Shown: positions 57,185-64,000 of the stretch, piece by piece | How the letters are laid out: every line of letters starts with the position of its first letter | How positions within the stretch are numbered: position 1 is the first letter of the stretch | Assembly: GCA_963677785.2 (NCBI GenBank) | Contig: CAXXDH010000003.1 | Span: forward strand, 4,154,001-4,218,000 | DNA from: G963665495 sp963677785 | GTDB taxonomy: Bacteria > Desulfobacterota > Desulfovibrionia > Desulfovibrionales > Desulfovibrionaceae | Length of the DNA: 64,000 bases | Reading direction: 5' to 3' | Translations under genes and position numbers: made by a program | The notes under the pieces: model-generated | The model's input: the letters and a program-made list of their open reading frames with translations, nothing else | Told to the model about the DNA's origin: nothing | Database searches by the model: none

Positions 57185-59804
57185 TCAAGGCCTCCAATGG
57201 TGTCAAAGTATCAGTGTTGATTTTTTGCAACGCATCCTGAAGCGGATGCGGTTCCTGTTTTGCTTCTTCTTTGCCAGCGCCGCAGACGGCCTGCTTAAAA
57301 CCGGGCAACAGGGTCATCTGGGCTTTTTCCGTTTCGATGCGCGCGTTGGCTTCGCGAGCCTTTTTTTCCAGCTCGTGTAGGATTTCTTTGGCTCTCGACA
57401 CCACCGGACGGGGAACACCGGCAAGCTTGGCGACTTCAATGCCATAGCTTCTGTCCGACGGCCCCGGCACCAGGCGGCGCAGAAAAACAATATCGCCGCC
57501 CCATTCCTTGACCGCTATATTCATGTTCCGCACGCCGGGAACATGTCCCTCCAGAGCCGTCAGTTCGTGGTAATGGGTGGCGAACAGCGTACGCAGTTTG
57601 CCTCCCTCGCGTTTGGCGAGGTCTTCCACCACAGCCCAGGCCAGGGCCAGACCGTCGAAGGTGCTGGTTCCGCGGCCGATTTCATCCAGAATAATCAGGC
57701 TCCGGCCGCCGCACTGACGCAGAATCCGTGCGGTTTCCGTCATTTCCACCATAAAGGTGGACTGGCCCTGAGCCAGATTGTCCGAAGCGCCAACACGGGA
57801 AAAAATGCGATCCACCAGCCCGATACGCGCCTGGCCGGCCGGCACGAACGAACCGATCTGGGCCATCAGACAAATAATGGCCGTCTGTCTGAGCACCGTG
57901 GATTTACCGGCCATATTCGGTCCGGTAATCAATAATATATTTTTGTTATCTTCGATAGTGATATCATTGGGGATAAAATTGGATCCGCTTTGCACGGCTT
58001 CCACCACGGGATGCCGGCCGGCGACGATTTTGATGTCTCTGTCCTGATTCACGTCCGGACGCACCCAGCCCCAGCGGCGGGCGGCCTCTGCAAGGGCCTG
58101 CCAGTAGTCCAGGCCTGCCACGGCACCGGCCATGAACAGAAATCGCGGCCGCAGTTCGGCCACATGCGTACGCAGTTCCTGAAAAAGTTCGTATTCCAGC
58201 TTTTTCCGGCGTTCAACCGCGGTAAACAATTTGTCTTCCAGTTCTTTGAGTTCGGTCGTGGTAAAACGTTCGCAATTGACCAGGGTCTGGCGGCGAATGA
58301 AGTGCTCGGGGGCTTTTTCCGCCTGGGATTTGGGGAGTTCGAAATAATAGCCGAACACCTTGTTGTTGTTCAATTTGAGCTTGTTCAGCCCGGTACTTTC
58401 CTGTTCGCGTACGAGCAGTTCCGCCAGCAAGCCTTCTCCGTGCTCAGTCAGTTCGATAAGCTGGTCCAGATCCGGATCATAGCCCGAACGAAACAAACCG
58501 CCTTCGGTGATGATCAGAGGCGGTTCATCCACCAGTGCCTTGTCCAGCAACGCGTACGCGTCATCAAGATCATCCCAGCGGGCAAGAAGTTCATTCAGGG
58601 CTTGGGGCAGGGGGGCTGCGTCATCAGCCGGGGAAGCAATTGCAGCCAGCAGGGCGCGCATTTCCGGAAGCTTGCGCAGGCTCTGGCGCAAAGCCACAAA
58701 GTCCTTGGGATTTGCGCGTCCCAGAAAAATACGGGTGGAGAGCCGTTCCAGGTCGAAAATCAAATCAAGATGCGTGCGCAGGTTCTGGCGCAGCTGGTCG
58801 TCCTCGACAAACAGGGCGACCATTTCCTGCGTACGGGCAATGTGTGAAAGCTCGCGCCACGGGTGTTTGAGGCGTTCACGCAGCAAGCGTCCGCCCATGG
58901 GAGTCTGCGTCCGGTCCATGACCTGCCAGAGGGTTCCTGCGCCCGTACGTCCGTCCAGACAGCGAAAAATCTCCAGGTTGCGTTCCGTGACTTCATCCAG
59001 CAGCAGATGCCGTCCGAGGTTCAGCGGACGAAACAACCCCAGGTGCTTGAGTTCCTGTCGCTGGATCTGCTGCAGATATGTCAGCAGGGCGCCGCAGGCC
59101 TGGGTCAGTTCTTTTTTATCTGTCAGATCAAGGACATCCAGACTGGCGACTCCCTGGGCCGCGATCATTTTATCTTTGGCCGAGGCATAATCGAAATACG
59201 GACGGATAGGGACGTGATTCATCAGTCCGAGACTGTCCCAAAGACCGGCAGGGGGTTTTTGACTGTCCGGATACAGCAGCTCGCGCGGAGAAATCTTTTG
59301 CGCCCATTGCCAAAGCTCGGCCTGGCGTTTGGAATACAAACCGGACCATTCGCCCGTGGAGTTGTCCACCCAGGCCAGTCCCCCGGCATTGTTCTGCTCG
59401 CTCCAGAACAGGGCGGCCAGAAAATTGTTGCCTTTGGCGTCCAGATTGTTTTCTTCCACCACGGTGCCCGGAGTCAAAACGCGTGTTACCGCACGTTTTA
59501 CCAATCCCTTGGCTTCCTTGGGATCCTCAATCTGGTCACAGATGGCAACCCGATATCCTTTTTCCAGAAGCTGCGAAAGATAGCTTTCAACCGCATGATG
59601 GGGCACCCCGCACATGGGCACGGGCGCATCCGAGTGCGGATTGCGCGATGTCAGGGTTATTTGCAGCTCACGCGCCGTAAGCTCGGCATCGTCAAAAAAC
59701 AATTCGTAAAAATCACCCATACGAAAAAAGAGCAGGGCATCCGGATGCTGCTCCTTGATGCTCAAATACTGTTCGAGCATGGGCGTAAGTTTGGGGGCAA
59801 CCAT
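57138..59804 (-). CDS. mutS: DNA mismatch repair protein MutS
   Basis: 888 residues, normal MutS length. The mismatch-wedge motif is F32-Y33-E34 in MGDFYELFF. The ATPase domain has Walker A GPNMAGKST near residue 630, then a Walker B region IILDEIGRGTSTFDG and the dimer helix-turn-helix. It recognises base mismatches and small loops and starts repair. No insertion or frameshift is present, so mismatch repair should be intact despite the nearby insertion sequences. Confidence 0.97.
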   Translation of the reverse strand: MVAPKLTPMLEQYLSIKEQHPDALLFFRMGDFYELFFDDAELTARELQITLTSRNPHSDAPVPMCGVPHHAVESYLSQLLEKGYRVAICDQIEDPKEAKGLVKRAVTRVLTPGTVVEENNLDAKGNNFLAALFWSEQNNAGGLAWVDNSTGEWSGLYSKRQAELWQWAQKISPRELLYPDSQKPPAGLWDSLGLMNHVPIRPYFDYASAKDKMIAAQGVASLDVLDLTDKKELTQACGALLTYLQQIQRQELKHLGLFRPLNLGRHLLLDEVTERNLEIFRCLDGRTGAGTLWQVMDRTQTPMGGRLLRERLKHPWRELSHIARTQEMVALFVEDDQLRQNLRTHLDLIFDLERLSTRIFLGRANPKDFVALRQSLRKLPEMRALLAAIASPADDAAPLPQALNELLARWDDLDDAYALLDKALVDEPPLIITEGGLFRSGYDPDLDQLIELTEHGEGLLAELLVREQESTGLNKLKLNNNKVFGYYFELPKSQAEKAPEHFIRRQTLVNCERFTTTELKELEDKLFTAVERRKKLEYELFQELRTHVAELRPRFLFMAGAVAGLDYWQALAEAARRWGWVRPDVNQDRDIKIVAGRHPVVEAVQSGSNFIPNDITIEDNKNILLITGPNMAGKSTVLRQTAIICLMAQIGSFVPAGQARIGLVDRIFSRVGASDNLAQGQSTFMVEMTETARILRQCGGRSLIILDEIGRGTSTFDGLALAWAVVEDLAKREGGKLRTLFATHYHELTALEGHVPGVRNMNIAVKEWGGDIVFLRRLVPGPSDRSYGIEVAKLAGVPRPVVSRAKEILHELEKKAREANARIETEKAQMTLLPGFKQAVCGAGKEEAKQEPHPLQDALQKINTDTLTPLEALNVLYEWKAKWGAPKG

Positions 59805-60194
59805 GAATTTTTCAGGAAAAAGTTAATGTTAGAAAAAGAGAGCGGTTGTTCGCCGCCGCGACCGGTTAGGTATACTAGACCAGCAACTGAGAGGAAAGCA
59901 AGGCATGGCCTGAAAAGTCTTGGGCGGCTCAATAATTTTATTTGAAGAAAATCCTCAACGATACCTTGTTATTGCATCGTATAAAGAGACTAAGTTTAAA
60001 AAAAATCTTTTTTCTGTTCCTTCTTTGTTCGGTCGACACAAACAGTTTGCTGCTTGCAGCCCGGTAAGATTTTTTAAATTTGACAGCGACGCAAAGGCCT
60101 TTTACAAAGTGAGATTCGCTTCAGTCGGCGTGTATTGATAGAGATTATCCGCGCCCTCCCAAATCACAAAAAGAACGCACCAGGAGTATAATGG
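59805..60194. other. 390-base intergenic region between divergent mutS and dapL
   Basis: A/T-rich, with a short frame (59920-60138) that has no protein character. It must contain the promoters of both genes; no -35/-10 pair is clear enough to mark. Confidence 0.5.
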
Positions 60195-61364
60195 ATGTCC
60201 CGTTTTAGCTTAGCCCAGCGTCTTGCCGCTGTTCCTCCCTATTTGTTCGCGGAAATCGATCGGGTGAAAAACGAGGTAAAGGCCCGCGGCGTTGATATCA
60301 TCAGTCTCGGCATCGGCGATCCGGATACCCCGACCCCTGATTTCATTATTCGCTCGCTCAACAAAGCCGCGGAAAATCCGGTGAACCACCAGTATCCGTC
60401 CTATATAGGCATGCTTTCTTTTCGCCAGGCCGTGGCAGACTGGTACAACGAGCGCTTCGGCGTAACCTTGGATCCTACCAAGGAAGTTTTGACACTGATC
60501 GGCTCCAAAGAAGGTATTGCTCATTTTCCTCTGGCTTTTGTGGACCCGGGCGATCTGGTTTTGGTCTGTCCGCCGTGCTACCCGGTGTATCCCATTGCTT
60601 CGGCCTTTGCCGGAGGCGTCATCCAGGAACTGCCGCTCTTGGAAGAAAACAATTTCTTCCCGGATCTGGATGCGGTTTCCGCCGACACCTGGAAAAAGGC
60701 CAAGATGATCTTTGTCAATTACCCGGGCAACCCGACGGCTGCTTCAGCGACCAAGGACTTTTTTGAAAAACTCATAGGCATTGCCAGAGAGCACAATGTC
60801 ATTGTCATCCATGACGCGGCCTATTCGGAAATTTACTATGATCCAACGAACAAACCGCTGAGCATCATGGAAACCGAAGGCGCCAAGGAAGTTGCCATTG
60901 AGTTCCATTCGCTGTCCAAGACCTATAACATGACCGGCTGGCGTATCGGCATGGCCGTAGGCAACGAACAGCTGATCACCGGCTTGGGCAAAATCAAGGA
61001 AAATTGCGACTCTGGGGCGTTCCAGGCCGTGCAGGAAGCCGGTATCACGGCGCTACGCGAAGGCGAACCCTTTGCCGATGAGTTGCGTGCCATGTACAAG
61101 GACCGCCGCGACGTGGTCATTAATTCGCTGAAAACCACTGGCATCGACTGTTTCGTTCCGGATGCCACATTTTATATCTGGGCCAAAACCCCCAAAGGAT
61201 ACGGCAGCTCTGCGGAATTCGTTACCAAGGTGCTGCAGGAAACAGGCGTTGTAATCACTCCAGGCAACGGCTTCGGTTCGCCAGGCGAAGGATATTTCCG
61301 GATTTCATTGACTGTTCCGTCCGACAGACTCGAGGAGGCCGTATCACGGATAGCCAAGCTGTAA
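60195..61364 (+). CDS. dapL: LL-diaminopimelate aminotransferase
   Basis: 389 residues, class I/II PLP aminotransferase. The PLP lysine is K242 in SLSKTYNMTGWR; NYPGNPT (175-181) and HDAAYSE (206-212) are further cofactor residues. DapL converts tetrahydrodipicolinate directly to LL-diaminopimelate for lysine and peptidoglycan, the route used by Desulfovibrio and relatives. AGGAG lies about 8 bases before ATG 60195. The closest alternative is another class I/II aminotransferase, but N-terminal LGIGDPDTPTPDFI supports DapL. Confidence 0.9.
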   Translation: MSRFSLAQRLAAVPPYLFAEIDRVKNEVKARGVDIISLGIGDPDTPTPDFIIRSLNKAAENPVNHQYPSYIGMLSFRQAVADWYNERFGVTLDPTKEVLTLIGSKEGIAHFPLAFVDPGDLVLVCPPCYPVYPIASAFAGGVIQELPLLEENNFFPDLDAVSADTWKKAKMIFVNYPGNPTAASATKDFFEKLIGIAREHNVIVIHDAAYSEIYYDPTNKPLSIMETEGAKEVAIEFHSLSKTYNMTGWRIGMAVGNEQLITGLGKIKENCDSGAFQAVQEAGITALREGEPFADELRAMYKDRRDVVINSLKTTGIDCFVPDATFYIWAKTPKGYGSSAEFVTKVLQETGVVITPGNGFGSPGEGYFRISLTVPSDRLEEAVSRIAKL

Positions 61365-61849
61365 CCGCTTATGTCAGCCTGGGCTCCAATCTGGGCGATA
61401 AAAGCGCCAACCTGGCCCGGGCGTGCGAACGCCTGGCCCAGGAACCCGGCATACGCATAGGCAAAGCCTCACGAACGTACGTGACCGAACCCCAGGACCT
61501 GAAGGAACAACCCTGGTTTCACAATCAGGTCCTGGAAGTGTTCTGCAAGCAATGGAATCCGCACGATCTGTTGCAGCGTTTGTTGTCGGTGGAAAATGAA
61601 TTGGGCAGAACCCGAAACGGTCCGCGATTCGGTCCGCGGGTGATTGATATTGACCTGTTAGTATTCGGTTCGGAAATAATTCAAAGCAAGGAGCTGCAGA
61701 TTCCGCATCCGCGTATGCGGAAAAGGGCTTTTGTTCTGGTGCCCCTGGCAGAAATAGCTCCTGATTTTGTATTTCCCGAAGGTGGCAGCGTATCAGAAGC
61801 CTTGGCAGCCTTAAACTATACTGTGGAGAACGGAGTAATCAGCGAATAA
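61343..61849 (+). CDS. folK: FolK: 6-hydroxymethyl-7,8-dihydropterin pyrophosphokinase, probable ATC start
   Basis: 168 residues if started at ATC 61343, giving (M)TDSQAVTAYVSLGSNLGD, a natural HPPK N-terminus. No ATG, GTG or TTG occurs in frame before GTG 61481, which would remove the conserved SLGSNLGD. GAGGAGG (61332-61338) lies 4 bases before the ATC. Other motifs: the VENELGR...RNGPRFGPRVIDIDLL block (about 90-117) with the catalytic aspartates. It transfers pyrophosphate from ATP in folate synthesis. It overlaps the end of dapL by 22 bases. Confidence 0.85.
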   Translation: MTDSQAVTAYVSLGSNLGDKSANLARACERLAQEPGIRIGKASRTYVTEPQDLKEQPWFHNQVLEVFCKQWNPHDLLQRLLSVENELGRTRNGPRFGPRVIDIDLLVFGSEIIQSKELQIPHPRMRKRAFVLVPLAEIAPDFVFPEGGSVSEALAALNYTVENGVISE

Positions 61850-61875
61850 CCGTTTAGGACTTCAGGAATTTTACT

Positions 61876-62151
61876 ATGCTTAAATTTATCATCATTGCTG
61901 TCTGTGCGTTCATTCTGTATAAAATGTTTACTGGCGACAAAAAACAAAAACAGAAAGTGAAAAAGAAGGAAACCGAAAATCTGAAAGCTACGGGTGAACT
62001 TGTGAAGGATCCCGTATGCGGTACGTTCGTTCCCGTAGACAGCGATATCCGGGTTCGGGATGGCGAAACCGTGCACCGGTTTTGCAGCTACGAATGCCGG
62101 GATAAATTTCTCAAGCAAATCGAAGAACGAAAAAAAGTTTCCGATTCCTAA
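61876..62151 (+). CDS. Small membrane-anchored TRASH/YHS-like metal-binding protein
   Basis: 91 residues: one transmembrane helix (3-18), a basic linker, and a C-terminal domain DPVCGTFVPVDSD...HRFCSYECRDKF with cysteines arranged as in TRASH/YHS domains (CG, then FCSYEC). Such domains bind metal ions in heavy-metal sensing or transport. It starts 26 bases after folK and is probably in the same operon. Confidence 0.75.
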   Translation: MLKFIIIAVCAFILYKMFTGDKKQKQKVKKKETENLKATGELVKDPVCGTFVPVDSDIRVRDGETVHRFCSYECRDKFLKQIEERKKVSDS

Positions 62152-62721
62152 GTGCAATCGCGAATGTTTTCAGTTTGCTGGGTATCTCAGCTGTGTTTTT
62201 TACATATGCCTAATACGCCCATAATGTAAATTATGTTAACTTTCGTTTTCCTCTAATCCGGCCTCCTACCTGATGGCCGGATTTCTTTTTGAAAAGCTTG
62301 AATCAATTCATGCGCCGTCCATGCGGCGCTGCTTTCAAATTTCGTCGATGCGTTATGAACGAACCTGCTCAAAACACCTTTCATGAACGTCTCGTTTATT
62401 GAAAAGCTACACTGCCTTACCAATACAATCCTGATCAACGTGCCGCCACCTGCTCCGTCTTCCGACAGTCGTATTTTTTATAGCTGTTCGGACTTTCCAT
62501 CTCGTATATTTCAGCGCTTTTTGGCTTGTTTGTTCTTTTAAATACATCTTATTGCTAAGTATCTTTTAAGGACTCTATCTGTACCTTTCGTCTCAGCCGC
62601 ATGAAAAAAGCTTGACCCTAGGTGCGAAAACGCGTTCTTTAGTCAGATAGGATATATCAAAACAACGGAGATGCTGTCGGAATAATTACAAACATTAGCA
62701 ATTCAAAGGGAGATTCATGTC
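62152..62721. other. 570-base intergenic region
   Basis: It contains a terminator for the dapL-folK operon at 62257-62290 and otherwise no frame with protein character; a 61-codon minus-strand frame there is judged spurious. The promoter for the downstream hydrolase gene should lie near 62640-62700 but is not clear. Confidence 0.5.
62257..62290 (+). terminator. Intrinsic terminator after the dapL-folK operon
   Basis: CCGGCC (62258-62263) pairs with GGCCGG (62275-62280), followed by ATTTCTTTTT. Confidence 0.75.
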
Positions 62722-63666
62722 ATGAATACGCTTAAACAAGTGGATGGTGTGGAAATTCTTACCGTGATCGACAACTATACGGATGTCTTCCTTACCGACA
62801 GTGACGAGGTGAAACGTTATCCCCTCTGGAACCAAGGCCAGCTCAACCCCCCTCTTTTGGCCGAACATGGTCTTTGTTTGCTGATTACGGTTCATGATGG
62901 AGCCAACAAGCACACAATTCTGGTGGATTCTGGTTTCACTGATGTGGGCTGTATTCACAATATTGAAACCATGAATCTGCATTTGGACCAGGTGGAATCC
63001 TTTATTCTCAGCCACGGCCATTTCGACCACATAGGCTGTATATATAAATTCTACGAGTCCGGATATTTACCCAAAGGAACACCACTTCATCTGCATTCCA
63101 AAGCCTTTTCCCAGCGGGGCCTCAAAATTCCGACCTGCGGAAAATGCCGCTTGCCCCAGCTCTCCGAAGCCGAACTGAAGTCCCGAGGAGCCCGAATCAT
63201 CATGGAAGACGGCCCTTGTCTCATCGGTGACGACTGCTGCCTGCTTACAGGCGAAGTCCCGAGACGTTCGTTTGAGATTGGTTTTCCCATTGGCTGGCGT
63301 CTGGAAGGCGAAAAGGAAACGCGGGATGATATTCCTGATGACCAGTCGCTGATTTTCCACGTCAAGGGCAAGGGGCTGGTGGTTGTCTTGGGCTGCGGCC
63401 ATTCCGGCGTAATAAATATCCTGAATCACGCCAAGGCCCTGACGGGATGCGATGATATTTATCTGGTCATGGGCGGTTTTCATCTTACCGGTAAAATTTT
63501 TGAAAAATACACGGACCAGACCATTGAGGCTCTGCAGAAAATGAATCCCAAGATGGTGGTGCCTTCCCACTGTACGGGCTTCAACTCCACGGTTCAGTTT
63601 GCCAAACGCATGCCCGAGGCCTTTGTGCTCAATTCCGTCGGAACGACCATCGGTATTTTCGCATGA
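62722..63666 (+). CDS. Metallo-beta-lactamase-fold hydrolase
   Basis: 314 residues with the zinc-binding HGHFDH motif (98-103) and further ligands in GCGHSG (about 230) and the C-terminal SHCTG (about 283). The layout, with DSGF (69-72) early and GGFH (about 253), fits the subgroup annotated as 7,8-dihydropterin-6-methyl-4-beta-D-ribofuranosyl-aminobenzene-5'-phosphate synthase-like. The real substrate in bacteria is usually unknown. A PTCGKC motif in the middle is an unusual extra cysteine pair. The proximity to folK is probably coincidental. Confidence 0.85.
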   Translation: MNTLKQVDGVEILTVIDNYTDVFLTDSDEVKRYPLWNQGQLNPPLLAEHGLCLLITVHDGANKHTILVDSGFTDVGCIHNIETMNLHLDQVESFILSHGHFDHIGCIYKFYESGYLPKGTPLHLHSKAFSQRGLKIPTCGKCRLPQLSEAELKSRGARIIMEDGPCLIGDDCCLLTGEVPRRSFEIGFPIGWRLEGEKETRDDIPDDQSLIFHVKGKGLVVVLGCGHSGVINILNHAKALTGCDDIYLVMGGFHLTGKIFEKYTDQTIEALQKMNPKMVVPSHCTGFNSTVQFAKRMPEAFVLNSVGTTIGIFA

Positions 63667-63686
63667 GTTTTTAATGACAATTTTTC

Positions 63687-63745
63687 TCCGGACGTATTGC
63701 GTACGGTGGCCGCTCTAGAAGCGTTCGTGCGTCAATACGTCCGGA
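63687..63745. terminator. Bidirectional terminator between convergent genes
   Basis: TCCGGACGTATTG (63687-63699) is perfectly complementary to CAATACGTCCGGA (63733-63745). A T-run follows on the plus strand (TTTTA) and TTGTCATT-type A/T-rich sequence follows the other way. The loop is long (33 bases) and may fold itself. Confidence 0.65.
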
Positions 63746-63762
63746 TTTTATTCCACCTTCCG

Positions 63763-64000
63763 TTAACCATCCGTATCTCCCCTGCCGGTGGCCAGATACC
63801 ATCCCCAATCCATACGTTGTTGCTCCTCGGCTTTTTGGACGGCCTTTTGATAGTCGTACGGCACTTTGAGCACCTGCGTTGTCCAGCCGAACGTATTGTT
63901 TTCAATGATCGCGTACGTGGCCTGTGGGCTGAAATTTTCCATGGAATGGCGTACGGGCGCGTCATCCGTATACGCAGGCAACCCCACACTGCCGGGGTTG
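63763..64000 (-). CDS. Metallophosphoesterase, C-terminal part (runs off right edge)
   Basis: Only the last 78 or so residues are visible. They begin NPGSVGLPAYTDDAPVRHS, the conserved end of calcineurin-like phosphoesterases of the YfcE/MJ0936 type, and end DWGWYLATGRGDTDG. It probably hydrolyses a small phosphodiester. Convergent with the MBL-fold hydrolase. Confidence 0.8.
   Translation of the reverse strand, partial: NPGSVGLPAYTDDAPVRHSMENFSPQATYAIIENNTFGWTTQVLKVPYDYQKAVQKAEEQQRMDWGWYLATGRGDTDG

Noticed and set aside
59920..60138. 72-codon frame between mutS and dapL
   Set aside because: No ribosome site and no domain; the composition follows the A/T-rich intergenic DNA.
1..64000. CRISPR arrays, rRNA genes, complete tRNA genes
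   Set aside because: I looked for regularly spaced repeats and conserved RNA signatures and found only the tRNA-Arg 3' half; the only tandem repeats of note are the three iteron-like copies at 43168-43232.

Overview
The window looks like a chromosome of a Desulfovibrio-type sulfate reducer or close relative (moderate confidence). It carries a class-2 LL-diaminopimelate aminotransferase and a standard-size MutS, has mixed base composition, and holds many insertion sequences. No ribosomal RNA is present to settle taxonomy.

Positions 1 to about 44,268 read as the right-hand part of an integrated conjugative element. The key evidence is a lone 3' half of a tRNA-Arg(CCG) gene at 44219-44268 with no D-arm or 5' acceptor strand: the usual scar (attR) left where an integrase uses the 3' end of a tRNA gene. 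The element would lie to its left, and the intact tRNA, integrase and relaxase are expected left of position 1. Leftmost come cargo genes: an AbiE-type toxin-antitoxin pair with its own promoter and operator, a UbiB/ABC1-family kinase-like protein, a B12-binding radical SAM enzyme, an IS4-superfamily element with clean 9-bp target duplications, and an AAA+ ATPase followed by a membrane histidine kinase. From 9.8 to 43.6 kb almost everything is on the minus strand: a long transfer cluster that combines an IncP (RP4) style set (TraK-TraL-TraM; TrbB, TrbC, TrbD-E fusion, TrbJ, TrbL, TrbF, TrbG, TrbH, TrbI; a TraC-like antirestriction/primase; TraG-TraF-TraE) with an IncI (R64) style thin type IVB pilus operon (PilL, N, O, P, Q, R, S, M, V). 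Only two genes in this cluster run the other way: a zinc-ribbon membrane peptide (13.0 kb) and a coiled-coil lipoprotein (35.6 kb) that sits exactly where RP4 carries its entry-exclusion lipoprotein TrbK. At the right end a winged-helix replication-initiator-like gene contains three 21-22-bp direct repeats beside an A/T-rich tract, like the origin inside the lambda O gene.

From 44.3 to 56.4 kb is a graveyard of insertion sequences on the chromosomal side of the attachment site: two complete, almost identical ISL3-family copies and a fragment of a third, a truncated IS3 element, an ISAs1 remnant, an IS66 element gutted by a second, decayed IS3 element, an IS1182 remnant and an IS5-family element. 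Between them lie two small secreted or membrane proteins and a Wzz-like polysaccharide chain-length gene split by an ISL3 insertion with an 8-bp duplication.

From 56.5 to 64 kb the sequence is ordinary housekeeping chromosome: a lipoprotein, mutS, dapL, folK (which appears to start at an ATC codon), a small TRASH/YHS-like membrane protein, a metallo-beta-lactamase-fold hydrolase, and the end of a metallophosphoesterase.
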